Part shown: one piece after another, positions 28,468 through 37,319 of the stretch
Position numbering within the stretch: position 1 is the first letter of the stretch
Layout: each line of letters opens with the position of its first letter
Origin: Streptomyces sp. S.PNR 29
GTDB lineage: Bacteria > Actinomycetota > Actinomycetes > Streptomycetales > Streptomycetaceae
Reading direction: 5' to 3'
Length of the DNA stretch: 64,000 bases
Assembly (NCBI RefSeq): GCF_030386795.1
Contig: NZ_JANUQM010000016.1
Location: forward strand, 93,298-157,297
Translations under genes and position numbers: made by a program
Notes under the pieces: model-generated
The model's database searches: none
Seen by the model: the letters and a program-made list of their open reading frames with translations, nothing else
Told to the model about the DNA's origin: nothing

Positions 28468-30330
28468 CTACGCCGGTTGCGTGGCAGGGAGGTCCACCAG
28501 CCAGGGCAGGTCTCCGCGGTCGCCGGCGCCGAGCCGGGCGTAGGCGCTGTACAGGTGGTTGCCGACGGTCCGGACCGAGAGGGTGAGCCTCTCGGCGATC
28601 TGCCGGTTGCTCAGACCGGCGGCGGCGAGCGTGACGATCTGCCGCTGACGGGCGGTGAGTTCCCCCAGGACCAGTCCCGACAGCGCCGGGGTACGGGCGC
28701 CCTGGCAGCGGCGGGCCAGCGCGACGGCACGCGTGCGTGAGGTGCGGGCGGCGCGCGGGTCGCGGTGGGCGCGTGCGGCCTGGGCGTGCGCCTCGGCCGC
28801 GAACAGCAGGAAGCCGCGTGCCTCCAGTTCTTCGGCCGCCCGGTCCAGGGCCGCTCCGTCGGCGCGGGTGAGGGCGTCGGCGTGGGTGGCGAAGACGCCG
28901 GTGAGCCGACCGGCGGCCCGGTCGGGGGCGCCGAGGCGGACGGCGTCGTAGGGCTCCTCGGTGACGGCCGCGAGGGCCGCGTCGAGGTGGCCCCGGGCCG
29001 CCGCCCGCCAGGTGGCCGCCCCACCCCCGTGGGGGCGGGCCACGAGCGCGCCATGACCGTTCGTCACGTCGCCCGACTGCGCGGCGGCCAGGGCGAGTTC
29101 GGTGTGGCAGGCTCGGTCGCCGGCGGCGCCCCGCAGTCCCGCCCGCGCCCATGCCGCGGCCTCGCGCAGATCCCCGCGCAGCCGCGCGAACCGAGCGCGT
29201 ACGGCCGCGTACCCGGCCGGCACCGGCGCCCCTTCCGCCACGAGCCACTCCCCCACGGGCGTCGGCAGCTCCCGTACGTCGGCCTCGGCGATCCGCCGCG
29301 TCAGGGCGGCCGCCTCCGCCTCCAGCGCCGGGCCGCACTCCCGCGGTGTGCGGGCCAGCCGCCGTGCCCGCAGCCGGCCGGCGGCGGCACGCAGCACCGG
29401 GCCGTGCAGGGGGTGGGCGAGCCGGACGGAGACGGGCGTGTCCGCCGGTCGAGCGGAGCCGAGAGCGTGGGGGAGGTCGTCGACGCGGACCAGGCCTTCG
29501 GCCTCCAGGTGTTCGAGGACCGTGACGTCGAGGTCGTCCAGGTGCAGGGGCAGGGGTTCGGCGAAGGCGAGGCGGTCGAGCATCTCGCGTTCCTCGGGAC
29601 GTGCGCGGTCGAGCAGGTGGGCGGTGCGTTCGCGTACGGTCGCGGTCATGGGCACCGTTCCTCGCCACGCCCACTCGTCGGCGCCGGGGACGCGCGTCAG
29701 CGGTCCCCGCTCGCGCACCGCGCCCAGCAGCTCGCGCAGCAGCCGCAGGTCGCCCTGGGAGAGGCCGTGCAGCCGGTTGACGGTGAGGGCGTCGAGGCCC
29801 GTCAGCAGCTGGGCCGCCTCCTCCCGCGGCAGCCGCTCCAGGGCGAGGCGGGGCAGCAGTTCCCCGGTCCACAGCCGGGACACCGCGCCCGGCACCGGGG
29901 TGCCGTCGGTGGCGACGACGATCAGGCGGGTGCGTCCGTGGACGGCGAGCTGGTGGACCAGGGCGGCGGAGGCGTCGTCGAGCAGATGGGCGTCGTCGAC
30001 CAGCAGCAGGCGTACGCCGGACAGGAGGTGCACCGCGCGGTGCAGGGTGACCGACTCGGGCAGCAGGTGCGCGAACGCGGCGAACGGGATGTGACGTGTC
30101 TCGGGTGTCCCGGCCGCCCGGGCGCAGTCGGTGCCGCGGACGGCCTCGGTGACGAGGCGGGTCTTGCCGCAGCCCGCCGGTCCGGTGACCACGATGCCGT
30201 GACGTCCGGCGGCCAGGGAGCCGCGGACCAGTTCCAGTTCGTCCTCCCGCCCGGTGAACGGCCAGGGCGTCTCCAGCGTCTTCGCGTCCCGCTCGAAAGT
30301 CATCACGGCAACGGGAGCGCGGATACTCAC
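28468..30330 (-). CDS. LuxR-family regulator with AAA ATPase domain
   Basis: A 620-residue large ATP-binding LuxR regulator. N-terminal AAA module: FTGREDELELVRGSLAAG, Walker A VTGPAGCGKTR, Walker B RLLLVDDAHLLDD. The middle is an alpha-helical TPR-like region. The C-terminal LuxR helix-turn-helix is ELTARQRQIVTLAAAGLSNRQIAERLTLSVRTVGNHLYSAYARLG. The start is GTG 30330 or ATG 30303; neither has a strong ribosome site. It converges with the TPR-CHAT gene and is divergent from the astacin-like gene, with only 70 bases between, so it may control that neighbour and possibly the protease cluster. Confidence 0.85.
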   Translation of the reverse strand: MSIRAPVAVMTFERDAKTLETPWPFTGREDELELVRGSLAAGRHGIVVTGPAGCGKTRLVTEAVRGTDCARAAGTPETRHIPFAAFAHLLPESVTLHRAVHLLSGVRLLLVDDAHLLDDASAALVHQLAVHGRTRLIVVATDGTPVPGAVSRLWTGELLPRLALERLPREEAAQLLTGLDALTVNRLHGLSQGDLRLLRELLGAVRERGPLTRVPGADEWAWRGTVPMTATVRERTAHLLDRARPEEREMLDRLAFAEPLPLHLDDLDVTVLEHLEAEGLVRVDDLPHALGSARPADTPVSVRLAHPLHGPVLRAAAGRLRARRLARTPRECGPALEAEAAALTRRIAEADVRELPTPVGEWLVAEGAPVPAGYAAVRARFARLRGDLREAAAWARAGLRGAAGDRACHTELALAAAQSGDVTNGHGALVARPHGGGAATWRAAARGHLDAALAAVTEEPYDAVRLGAPDRAAGRLTGVFATHADALTRADGAALDRAAEELEARGFLLFAAEAHAQAARAHRDPRAARTSRTRAVALARRCQGARTPALSGLVLGELTARQRQIVTLAAAGLSNRQIAERLTLSVRTVGNHLYSAYARLGAGDRGDLPWLVDLPATQPA

Positions 30331-30400
30331 GTCTGATACAGGGGGACTTGAGTAGCCCCCGACTCAGGCGCCCGGGAGGGCCGGACGGCAACCTGGGCGC

Positions 30401-31486
30401 ATGACCGCACGCTACTGCTCCCTCGTGCAGCAGCCTGCCCCCGCCTTCGCGCCGGGGCTGGCCGCCGAGCGGATCGGTGCGCTCGTCGCGGGGCGGCGGA
30501 TGTGGGTCAACGGCACCGTTCTGCACTACTGCTTCTTCGACGGCGACGCCGACGCGTCCGTCATCGCCGTACCGGGAACCGGACGGACCCGACGCGTCAC
30601 GTGGGTCGGGGGCAAGGAACAGCGGGACGTGGTGCGCGAGTGCTTCCAGGAGTGGCAGGGCCTCGGCATCGGGGTCACCTTCGCCGAGGTGGAGGACCGC
30701 TCGGAGGCCGAACTGCGCATCGGGTTCCAGCTGGGCGACGGCTCCTGGTCGGCCGTGGGCAAGGACGCGCTCCAGGTCGGGCAGAACGAGCGCACCATGA
30801 ACTTCGGGTGGGACCTGACCGTGCCCGGGGAACGCGGGACGGCCCTGCACCAGATCGGGCACGCGCTCGGCATGCTGCACGAGCACCAGAGTCCGTTCGC
30901 CGGCATCCACTGGGACGACGAGGCCGTCCACGCCGAACTGGCGGGACCGCCGAACTTCTGGAGCCGGGACCGGACGTACCACAACATCCTGCGCAAGCTC
31001 GACCCGGACGAGGTCAACGGCTCCGTCTGGGACCCGCAGTCGATCATGGAGTACCCCTTCCCGTCGGGGCTGATCCTGGAGCCGGAGCAGTACCGCGCGG
31101 GCCTGAACCCGCCCGGCACCCTGTCCGCCGCCGACAAGGACTTCGTTCTGCGCTGGTACCCGCCGGCCGGCCCGCCGGAGCCATCGGCGCTGGCGCCGTT
31201 CCGCTCGGTGCCGCTCGGTCTGGGCCCCGGTGAGCAGGCCGACTTCGTCGTGGAGCCGCCGGAGACCCGCGCGTACACCGTGGGAACCTTCGGCGACAGC
31301 GACGCCCTCGTCGTGGTCTTCGAGGAGCGGAACGGGGAGCCCCGCTACCTCGCCGGGCAGGACGACGGCGGAACACCGGGGAACACGGCCATCAGGGCCC
31401 GTCTCGTCAAGGGCCGCCGCTATGTCGTCCGTGTGCGCCTGTACTCCGCGTGGGGTCCGGGCCGGACGGCGGTCATATGCTGGTGA
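30401..31486 (+). CDS. Astacin-like (M12) metallopeptidase homologue lacking the catalytic Glu
   Basis: A 361-residue protein with an astacin-type zinc region at residues 150-161. The sequence is HQIGHALGMLHEH, so His150, His154 and His160 are kept but the general-base Glu of HExxHxxGxxH is Gln151 (CAG instead of GAG). The Met-turn SIMEYPFP (Met216, Tyr218) is present. Residues ~265-361 form a separate beta-rich domain ending LYSAWGPGRTAVICW. No signal peptide is seen. It could be a zinc-binding pseudo-protease acting as a sensor, or an enzyme with altered chemistry. It ends before a strong terminator and is divergent from the LuxR/AAA regulator. Confidence 0.8.
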   Translation: MTARYCSLVQQPAPAFAPGLAAERIGALVAGRRMWVNGTVLHYCFFDGDADASVIAVPGTGRTRRVTWVGGKEQRDVVRECFQEWQGLGIGVTFAEVEDRSEAELRIGFQLGDGSWSAVGKDALQVGQNERTMNFGWDLTVPGERGTALHQIGHALGMLHEHQSPFAGIHWDDEAVHAELAGPPNFWSRDRTYHNILRKLDPDEVNGSVWDPQSIMEYPFPSGLILEPEQYRAGLNPPGTLSAADKDFVLRWYPPAGPPEPSALAPFRSVPLGLGPGEQADFVVEPPETRAYTVGTFGDSDALVVVFEERNGEPRYLAGQDDGGTPGNTAIRARLVKGRRYVVRVRLYSAWGPGRTAVICW

Positions 31487-31544
31487 CAGCACGGCGCCGC
31501 CGCCCCACGCGGACGCACGGACCACAGTCCGGCGCCGGGGGAGC

Positions 31545-31586
31545 GGCCGCGGACGTCACCTTCGGGGGAGGGTGACGTCCGCGGCC
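31545..31586. terminator. Strong bidirectional terminator
   Basis: A perfect 16-bp inverted repeat beginning GGCCGCGGACGTCACC, with a 10-base loop, between the convergent astacin-like (+) and GH36 (-) genes. The rest of 31487-31726 holds nothing recognisable. Confidence 0.9.
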
Positions 31587-31726
31587 ACGTCATGTAGCGC
31601 CGGCCGACGGGGCCCAGCGGCCCGCTGCGGACGGTCGGCACCGGCCACGGCGACGCCCCCACCATCGGTGGCGAAGCCCCCCACCTCCAGGAACGGATCC
31701 AACGCGGCCACTGACCGGGTTCTCCG

Positions 31727-33865
31727 TCACGCCGGTTCGCACGTGAGACGGATCAGCAGAACACCGGGCGTACGCGGCAGCGACACCCGCAGCCCCTCCC
31801 CGTCCCACACCGCCGAGCCCGCGGCCGGGGCGGACGGGTGCAGGACGTCCACGCGGATCTCACGCCCTGCCAAGTGACCCACGGGAAAGCGCAGTTCGCC
31901 GGCACCGCCACGGCGCCAGACCGAGACGTACGACGTACGGTCACCGGGCACCCGCATCCCGAGGGCCAGCCACTCGTCCGTCCACCCCGGCAGACCGAGC
32001 GGCCAGAACGGCGCGGCCCGGGTGAGGTCCCCGCGGATCGACTTGTACGTGGTCACCGCGTCCCGTACGAGGGCGAGTTGGCGCACCGACATCCGGTTCA
32101 GATGGCCCGACAGATGGATCCGCCCGAGCAGCGCCCCACCCAGCGTGAAGGTGATCAGGTCGTCGTCGTACTCGGGCTGCGGGTAGGCCCAGACGGCGCC
32201 CTGCTCGGGCGGCACCGCCGTCGGCGCGGCGGCGGCGATCGGCGGGCAGCGCAGGGGGTCCTGCTGGTCGCTGGTGGACTGCAGCTGGGTGACGGCCAGT
32301 GTGGCGCCGTCCATGCGCATGCCGCCCGAGGCGCAGTTCTCGATGACCAGCCCGGGGTGGCGGTCCAGGACGGCGGAGAGCCAGTCCAGGTAGGCGTGGG
32401 CGTGGCCGAGCAGGCCGGCGCCCGGTGAGATGTCTCCGGGGGCGCACGTCCCCGGATCGACCACGATGTTGTAGTCGAGCTTCAGGTAGCCCACTCCCCA
32501 GTCCCCGACGATCCGGTCCACCGTCCGGTCGAGGTGCGCGCGGGCGGCCGGGTGCCGCAGGTCGAGCTGGTGCCGGCCCTGTTCGGCGAGGCGCACGCCG
32601 TCGCGCTGGAAGAAGGCGTCCGGTGGGAGCGCGGACACGACGGGGCTGCGCACCCCGACCACCTCCGGCTCCAGCCACAGCCCGGGCACCATGCCGCGCT
32701 CCCGGATCCGCTCCAGGACCGCCTGGATTCCCCCGCCGGGGAAGCGGCGCGAGGAGGGCTGCCAGGCTCCGACGCTGTCCCACCAGCCGCCGTCCGCGGA
32801 GTCGTCGTACCAGCCGGAGTCCACGCAGAAGTACTCCGCGCCGGCCCGTGCCGCCGCGTCGATCAGGGGCAGCAGCTTCTCCGTCGTCGGGTCGCCCATC
32901 AGCGTGTTCATGTAGTCGTTGAAGACGACGGGGAGCGTGGCATGGTCCGGGTGCGGGCGGCGCACGGCACGGCGGTACGAGGTCAGCGCGCCCATCGCCT
33001 CGTCGAACCCGGCACCGAGGGCCAGCGCCACCGGCACGGTGGTGAACTCCTCACCCGGCGTGAGCCTGGTCCGCCACTGGTGCTCCGCGTCCGTGGGGCC
33101 GTTCAGCGCCAGGTACGTACCGTGCGCGCGCTCCCCCAGGTCCCAGCGCCAGCCGGCCGGGGACTCGATCTGCCACAGCCAGGTCCGGCCGCCGTCCCTC
33201 TCCGTGAGCGCGCCCATCGCCAGATGGCCGTCGGTGGGCCAGCTGCCGCGCCCGGCGAGGACCAGGGCGGCCCGGCTGTCGTGCTGGTGTGCGTCGACGC
33301 TGATGTCACAGACGGTGTCCCGCAGCGGCTCCGCGTACCAACGGCACTCCGCGAGCCAGTCGTTGCGGGCCCGGTGCACATCGAGGGCGTCCGGCGAGGG
33401 CAGGCCACCGAGCAGCAGGCTGCTGACGGACTGGACGACCAGGGGCTGCGTCCCTTCGTTGCGGAGCCGGACGCGGGAGCGGAGGACGGGCACTGCGGTG
33501 GGGGACGTCAGCTCGACGAAGGCCGTCAACCCGGTTGCCTCGTCGTGGAGTTCGATGGTCAGCCACTCCCAGTCGGCGCGTCTGCCGCTGCGGTGGTCCC
33601 GGTATCTCAGCCGTGTCCCGAAGGCCGTGCCCGTGAAGCGTGGGCCGGACCAGCCGCTGCCGTGACCGAGGGCGGTCAGTTCGACGAGGTGGAGGGCGGC
33701 TTCGGGATCGGCGGGCCGGGTGTCGCCGGGAGGGGCGAGGCGGACCAGCCGCAGCGTCCCGTCGGGGGCGGTGGCGAACTCGGCCCCGAGCGCCGAGTGT
33801 CCCCAACTGAGCCCGCTCTCCGGCTGGTCGGAGTCCGTCCGCGCCCCATTCGCCGTACCGGTCAA
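31727..33865 (-). CDS. GH36-family alpha-galactosidase
   Basis: A 712-residue cytoplasmic alpha-galactosidase-like enzyme. An N-terminal beta-sandwich precedes a (beta/alpha)8 barrel with the clan GH-D signatures: YLKLDYN with nucleophile Asp464, and QSTSDQQDP with acid/base Asp533; PGLWLEPEVVG and VIENCASGGMRMDGATL are also typical. It hydrolyses terminal alpha-galactosyl (or related) residues. The start TTG 33865 follows GGAGGGGG at suitable spacing. It is divergent from the LacI - ABC importer - glycosidase operon; a LacI operator about 96 bases upstream probably regulates it too. No signal peptide, so it would act on imported oligosaccharide. Confidence 0.88.
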   Translation of the reverse strand: MTGTANGARTDSDQPESGLSWGHSALGAEFATAPDGTLRLVRLAPPGDTRPADPEAALHLVELTALGHGSGWSGPRFTGTAFGTRLRYRDHRSGRRADWEWLTIELHDEATGLTAFVELTSPTAVPVLRSRVRLRNEGTQPLVVQSVSSLLLGGLPSPDALDVHRARNDWLAECRWYAEPLRDTVCDISVDAHQHDSRAALVLAGRGSWPTDGHLAMGALTERDGGRTWLWQIESPAGWRWDLGERAHGTYLALNGPTDAEHQWRTRLTPGEEFTTVPVALALGAGFDEAMGALTSYRRAVRRPHPDHATLPVVFNDYMNTLMGDPTTEKLLPLIDAAARAGAEYFCVDSGWYDDSADGGWWDSVGAWQPSSRRFPGGGIQAVLERIRERGMVPGLWLEPEVVGVRSPVVSALPPDAFFQRDGVRLAEQGRHQLDLRHPAARAHLDRTVDRIVGDWGVGYLKLDYNIVVDPGTCAPGDISPGAGLLGHAHAYLDWLSAVLDRHPGLVIENCASGGMRMDGATLAVTQLQSTSDQQDPLRCPPIAAAAPTAVPPEQGAVWAYPQPEYDDDLITFTLGGALLGRIHLSGHLNRMSVRQLALVRDAVTTYKSIRGDLTRAAPFWPLGLPGWTDEWLALGMRVPGDRTSYVSVWRRGGAGELRFPVGHLAGREIRVDVLHPSAPAAGSAVWDGEGLRVSLPRTPGVLLIRLTCEPA

Positions 33866-33947
33866 GGTGCTTCCCCCTCCTGAGCCCTCCCTGCCCGTCC
33901 GCGGGCAGCGATCCGCGTCAGTCGCGTGCATCCGTCGTCACGGTCTC

Positions 33948-34001
33948 TTGACGACCGTAGTGTGACCGGTCACAATCCTGGCATGAATGTGACCGGTCAC
34001 A
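33948..34001 (+). promoter_or_regulatory. LacI-type operator pair and promoter, one operator inside lacI
   Basis: Two identical perfect palindromes TGTGACCGGTCACA lie at 33961-33974 and 33988-34001, 27 bp apart. The first overlaps the spacer and -10 of a promoter TTGACG (33948-33953) - 17 bp - CACAAT (33971-33976). The second covers codons 2-7 of the LacI gene starting at 33983. A start site near 33983 would make the message leaderless. Confidence 0.85.
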
Positions 34002-35017
34002 CAAGGCGCCCGGCGAGCATCAGGGATGTCGCGACCGCCGCCGGAGTCTCGTACCAGACCGTCTCCCGAGTGATCAACGGCCATCCCAGCGTCAGGCCGT
34101 CCACCCGGGAGCGGGTGCTCGCCGCCATCGACGAGCTGGGGTTCCGGCGCAACGCCACCGCGCTCGCCCTGGCCAGCGGGCGCAGCAGGGCCGTGACCGT
34201 GCTCACCGCCAACACCACCCATTACGGCTACGCCTCCATCCTCCAGGGCATCGAGGAGGCCGCCCGCGCCGCGTCCTACGCGGTGGGGATCGGCGTCCTG
34301 GAGTCGGCGGAGGAGTCCGCCGTCACCGCGGAAGTGCAGCGGGCGGCGGACGCGGGCGGCGGACTGATCGTGATCGCCTACGATCCGGCCGGTGTACGCG
34401 CCCTGGCCGCCGTCCCCGCGGAACTGCCGGTCGTCGGCGTGGTCGAGACCCCGGCGAGCCCGCCCGCGGGCGACCGCCCCTGGGTGTGGACCGACGACCG
34501 CGAGGCCGCCTACGAGGCGACCCGCCATCTGCTCTCCCTCGGCCATGAGACCGTGCACTACGTCGCCATCCCGTCCAGCACCCGGCGCACCAGCGCCCGC
34601 ACCACCGGCTGGCGACAGGCGCTCAAGGAGGCCGGAGCACCGCAGCCCCGTCCCGTGCAGGGCAGTTGGGGCCCCGCGGGCGGCCACGCCGCGGGCCTGA
34701 AACTGGCGCGGGACCCGGCCGTCACCGCGATCCTCTGCGGCAACGACGACCTCGCGCTCGGGGTACTCCGCGCCCTGCACGAAGCGGGCCGTGCGGTGCC
34801 GGACGAGGTCAGCGTGGCCGGCTTCGACGACGCCCCGCACTCCGCCTATCTGACCCCGTCCCTGACGACCGTACGCCTGGACTTCACCGGCCTCGGGCGG
34901 GCCGCGTTCGCCCTGCTGCACGGGGTGCTGGAGGAGTCCGCGCAGATCGCCCCGCATCGCGTCTCCGTACCGGAGCTGGTGGTGCGGGAGAGCTCGGGGG
35001 CCGCCGCCCGCCGGTGA
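33983..35017 (+). CDS. LacI-family transcriptional regulator of the glycoside operon
   Basis: A 344-residue LacI regulator. The helix-turn-helix and hinge are IRDVATAAGVSYQTVSRVINGHPSVRPSTRERVLAAIDELGFRRNATALALASG, followed by a periplasmic-binding-protein-like effector domain (AILCGNDDLALGVLRALHEAG, VSVAGFDDAPHSAYLTPSLTTVR). The start ATG 33983 lies between two identical operators, one of which is inside its own first codons, so tight autoregulation is likely. It is the first gene of an operon with an ABC sugar importer and a secreted glycosidase and is divergent from a GH36 enzyme, so the inducer is probably a galactose-containing oligosaccharide. Confidence 0.93.
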   Translation: MNVTGHTRRPASIRDVATAAGVSYQTVSRVINGHPSVRPSTRERVLAAIDELGFRRNATALALASGRSRAVTVLTANTTHYGYASILQGIEEAARAASYAVGIGVLESAEESAVTAEVQRAADAGGGLIVIAYDPAGVRALAAVPAELPVVGVVETPASPPAGDRPWVWTDDREAAYEATRHLLSLGHETVHYVAIPSSTRRTSARTTGWRQALKEAGAPQPRPVQGSWGPAGGHAAGLKLARDPAVTAILCGNDDLALGVLRALHEAGRAVPDEVSVAGFDDAPHSAYLTPSLTTVRLDFTGLGRAAFALLHGVLEESAQIAPHRVSVPELVVRESSGAAARR

Positions 35018-35073
35018 CCGAACCGCCGCTCGTGAGTCCTGCTTCCTGAACCACTTGTTCCGAAAGGCACGTG

Positions 35074-36396
35074 ATGAAGAGAAGAGCTCTCCCTGCCCTG
35101 GCCCTGATATGCGCCGCCGGACTGGCCGCCACCGCGTGCAGCGACCCCACCGCCGGCGACTCCGGTCAGGACGCCAAGCGGACCGCGGTCGATCCGACCG
35201 CCCGCCTGGACGGCGTCGAGCTGACCATGTGGACCGCGCAGAACACGGTCAACGCGCCCAAGCAGGTCATCGACGCCTTCGAGAAGGCCACCGGCGCGAA
35301 GGTGGAGACGCAGGCGATCCCGGACCTGTACGAGCAGAACGTGCCGACCAAGCTCGCCTCCGGCGACCGGCCGGACCTGATGTTCTGGCAGCCGTCCATC
35401 TCCACGTTGCCCTTCGTCCAGCCGCAGCAGAACCTGCTCACCCTCGACGGGGAGGACTGGGTCTCCAGGCTCGGCGGCACCGAGAGGTCGCTCGGCGTCA
35501 TCGACGGCAAGCGGTACGCGGCCATCGTCACCAGCCCCGCCATGCTCGGCGTCTACTACAACAAGGACGTCTTCAAGCAGGCCGGACTGACCGAGAAGGA
35601 CTTCCCGACGTCGTACGACGAGCTCCTGGCCCTCGGCCACACCATCAAGGACAAGACGGGCACGGCCGCCTTCTACGAGGCCGGCGGCGACAAGTGGCCC
35701 CTGCAGTGGCAGATGCAGGTCCAGCTCACCGACCTGGACAAGCAGTGGTGGGCCGACCTGAACCGGAACAAGGAGAAGTGGACCGACCCGGTCGTCGTCG
35801 CCGCGATCAAGAAGTACAAGGAGAAGCTGCTCGACGCCGGTCTCGCCCAGAAGAACTACCGCACCGGCACCTTCACGGGGCAGGCCGACGCCCTGTGGAA
35901 GGGCGACGTGGGCATGGTCCTCAACGTCACCTCCTTCCAGACCCAGCTGCAGGCGGGGCACTCCACCGCCGAGATCGACAAGAGGATCGGCTGGTTCCCG
36001 ATCGCCAACTCCTCCGCGACCGGCATGTACTCGCCCGACCAGACCAACGGCGTGGTCGCCTTCAAGACGGGTGACGAGAAGCGGCAGAACGCGGCCCGGC
36101 AGTTCCTCGCCTTCTGGCTCGGCCCCGACTACGCCGACTACATCAAGGCGATGAAGATCCCGTCCGTGCAGCCGTCCGTGCCCACCCCCGACGGCCTTCC
36201 GGGGACCTCCAAGGACCAGGTCGCGGCTCTGCCCAAGGCCATCGGCGTCTTCCAGGCCAAGGCGATCGTCGCCCCCGACACGCATCTCTATCTCGCCGAC
36301 ATGATCTACGGCAAGAAGAGCCCGCAGCAGGTCGCCCAGGCGATCCAGGACCAGTTCGCGCAGGTGGCCAAGGCCCAGGGCGCTCCCGGGTTCTGA
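35074..36396 (+). CDS. ABC sugar importer, extracellular substrate-binding lipoprotein
   Basis: A 440-residue family-1 solute-binding protein. It has a lipoprotein signal MKRRALPALALICAAGLAATACSD with the acylated Cys in LAATAC. The mature part has the usual sugar-binding fold (VELTMWTAQNTVNAPKQVIDAFEKATGAKV, GDRPDLMFWQPS, GVYYNKDVFKQAGL, NGVVAFKTGDEKRQNAARQFLAFWLG). ATG 35074 is preferred over GTG 35071 because AAAGG then has normal spacing. It lies 56 bases after lacI and two bases before the first permease. No ATPase gene is in the operon, so a shared MsiK-type ATPase elsewhere is expected. Confidence 0.93.
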   Translation: MKRRALPALALICAAGLAATACSDPTAGDSGQDAKRTAVDPTARLDGVELTMWTAQNTVNAPKQVIDAFEKATGAKVETQAIPDLYEQNVPTKLASGDRPDLMFWQPSISTLPFVQPQQNLLTLDGEDWVSRLGGTERSLGVIDGKRYAAIVTSPAMLGVYYNKDVFKQAGLTEKDFPTSYDELLALGHTIKDKTGTAAFYEAGGDKWPLQWQMQVQLTDLDKQWWADLNRNKEKWTDPVVVAAIKKYKEKLLDAGLAQKNYRTGTFTGQADALWKGDVGMVLNVTSFQTQLQAGHSTAEIDKRIGWFPIANSSATGMYSPDQTNGVVAFKTGDEKRQNAARQFLAFWLGPDYADYIKAMKIPSVQPSVPTPDGLPGTSKDQVAALPKAIGVFQAKAIVAPDTHLYLADMIYGKKSPQQVAQAIQDQFAQVAKAQGAPGF

Positions 36397-36398
36397 CC

Positions 36399-37319
36399 AT
36401 GGCTCACACCGTCGTACGTGACGAGCCCACGGTGGCGGCAGGCGCGCCGAAGAAGGCGGGACGCCTGCCGCGCGCCGCCGTGCACCACCCCTGGTGGTTC
36501 GCGTTGCCCGCGATCGTCGTCTTCGCGGGCTTCTTCCTGATGCCGAACCTGCTCAACTTCTACTACCCGTTCACCGACTGGTCGTCCTACCACGCGGACA
36601 TCGCCTTCACCGGCCTGGACAACTTCAGGACCATCGCCGACGACGGTTCGCTGCTGCGCGCGATCCGCACCACCCTGCTGTACGCGCTGCTCGCGGCCCT
36701 CTTCCAGAACGGTTTCGGGCTCGTACTGGCGCTGCTGCTGGAGGACGACACCCGCTTCAACCGGTTCTTCCGTGCCGTCTTCTTCCTGCCGGTCCTGATC
36801 TCGGCGCTCGCCACCGGTTATGTCTTCCAGGCGCTCCTCGACCAGGACGGGGCCGTCAACTCCCTGCTGGGGACGGACGTTCCCTGGCTGGGCTCGACGA
36901 CGTGGACGCTGGTCCTGGTCACCCTCATCCACGGCTGGAAGTGGATGGGCCTGTCCATGCTGATCTATCTGGCCGGGCTGAAGGGCATCCCCGGCGACAT
37001 GCTGGAGGCCGCTCGCATGGACGGTGCCGGGCCGTGGCGGACCTTCCGGTCGGTGCGCTGGCCGATGCTCGCCCCGGCCGTCACCTTCAACGTCACCACG
37101 GCGCTGATCGGTTCGATGAACACCTTCGACATCGTGCAGGCCACGACGGGCGGCGGGCCCGCGGCCTCCACCGAGGTCTTCAACATCTACATGTTCCGGA
37201 TCTTCGGCCAGGGCCTGTACGCCCAGGCCTCCGCGATGAGCCTGGTCCTCTTCCTGGTCGTGGTGGCCGTGGCGATTCCCCTGGTCATCGGCCTCAGGCG
37301 AAGGGAGCAGATGCTGTGA
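36399..37319 (+). CDS. ABC sugar importer permease (MalF/LacF type)
   Basis: A 306-residue inner-membrane permease with six predicted helices. The cytoplasmic EAA loop, which docks the ATPase, is EAARMDGAGPWRTFRSVRWPML near residue 205. The N-terminus carries a cytosolic extension of about 30 residues before the first helix (WWFALPAIVVFAGFFLMP). It is adjacent to the binding-protein gene and its TGA overlaps the GTG start of the second permease (GTGA at 37316-37319), indicating translational coupling and a heterodimeric pore. Confidence 0.93.
   Translation: MAHTVVRDEPTVAAGAPKKAGRLPRAAVHHPWWFALPAIVVFAGFFLMPNLLNFYYPFTDWSSYHADIAFTGLDNFRTIADDGSLLRAIRTTLLYALLAALFQNGFGLVLALLLEDDTRFNRFFRAVFFLPVLISALATGYVFQALLDQDGAVNSLLGTDVPWLGSTTWTLVLVTLIHGWKWMGLSMLIYLAGLKGIPGDMLEAARMDGAGPWRTFRSVRWPMLAPAVTFNVTTALIGSMNTFDIVQATTGGGPAASTEVFNIYMFRIFGQGLYAQASAMSLVLFLVVVAVAIPLVIGLRRREQML

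Noticed and set aside
23102..31486. CRISPR array or Cas effector accompanying the TPR-CHAT gene
   Set aside because: No regularly spaced repeats and no Cas-like protein occur in the region, so it is not a type III-E locus despite the TPR-CHAT/ECF sigma similarity.
25766..31525. A 1919-codon open frame on the minus strand spanning the CHAT, LuxR and astacin-like genes
   Set aside because: Only the LuxR segment region is coding on this strand and in a different frame; the translation is low-complexity Arg/Gly/Pro, a typical antisense shadow in GC-rich DNA.
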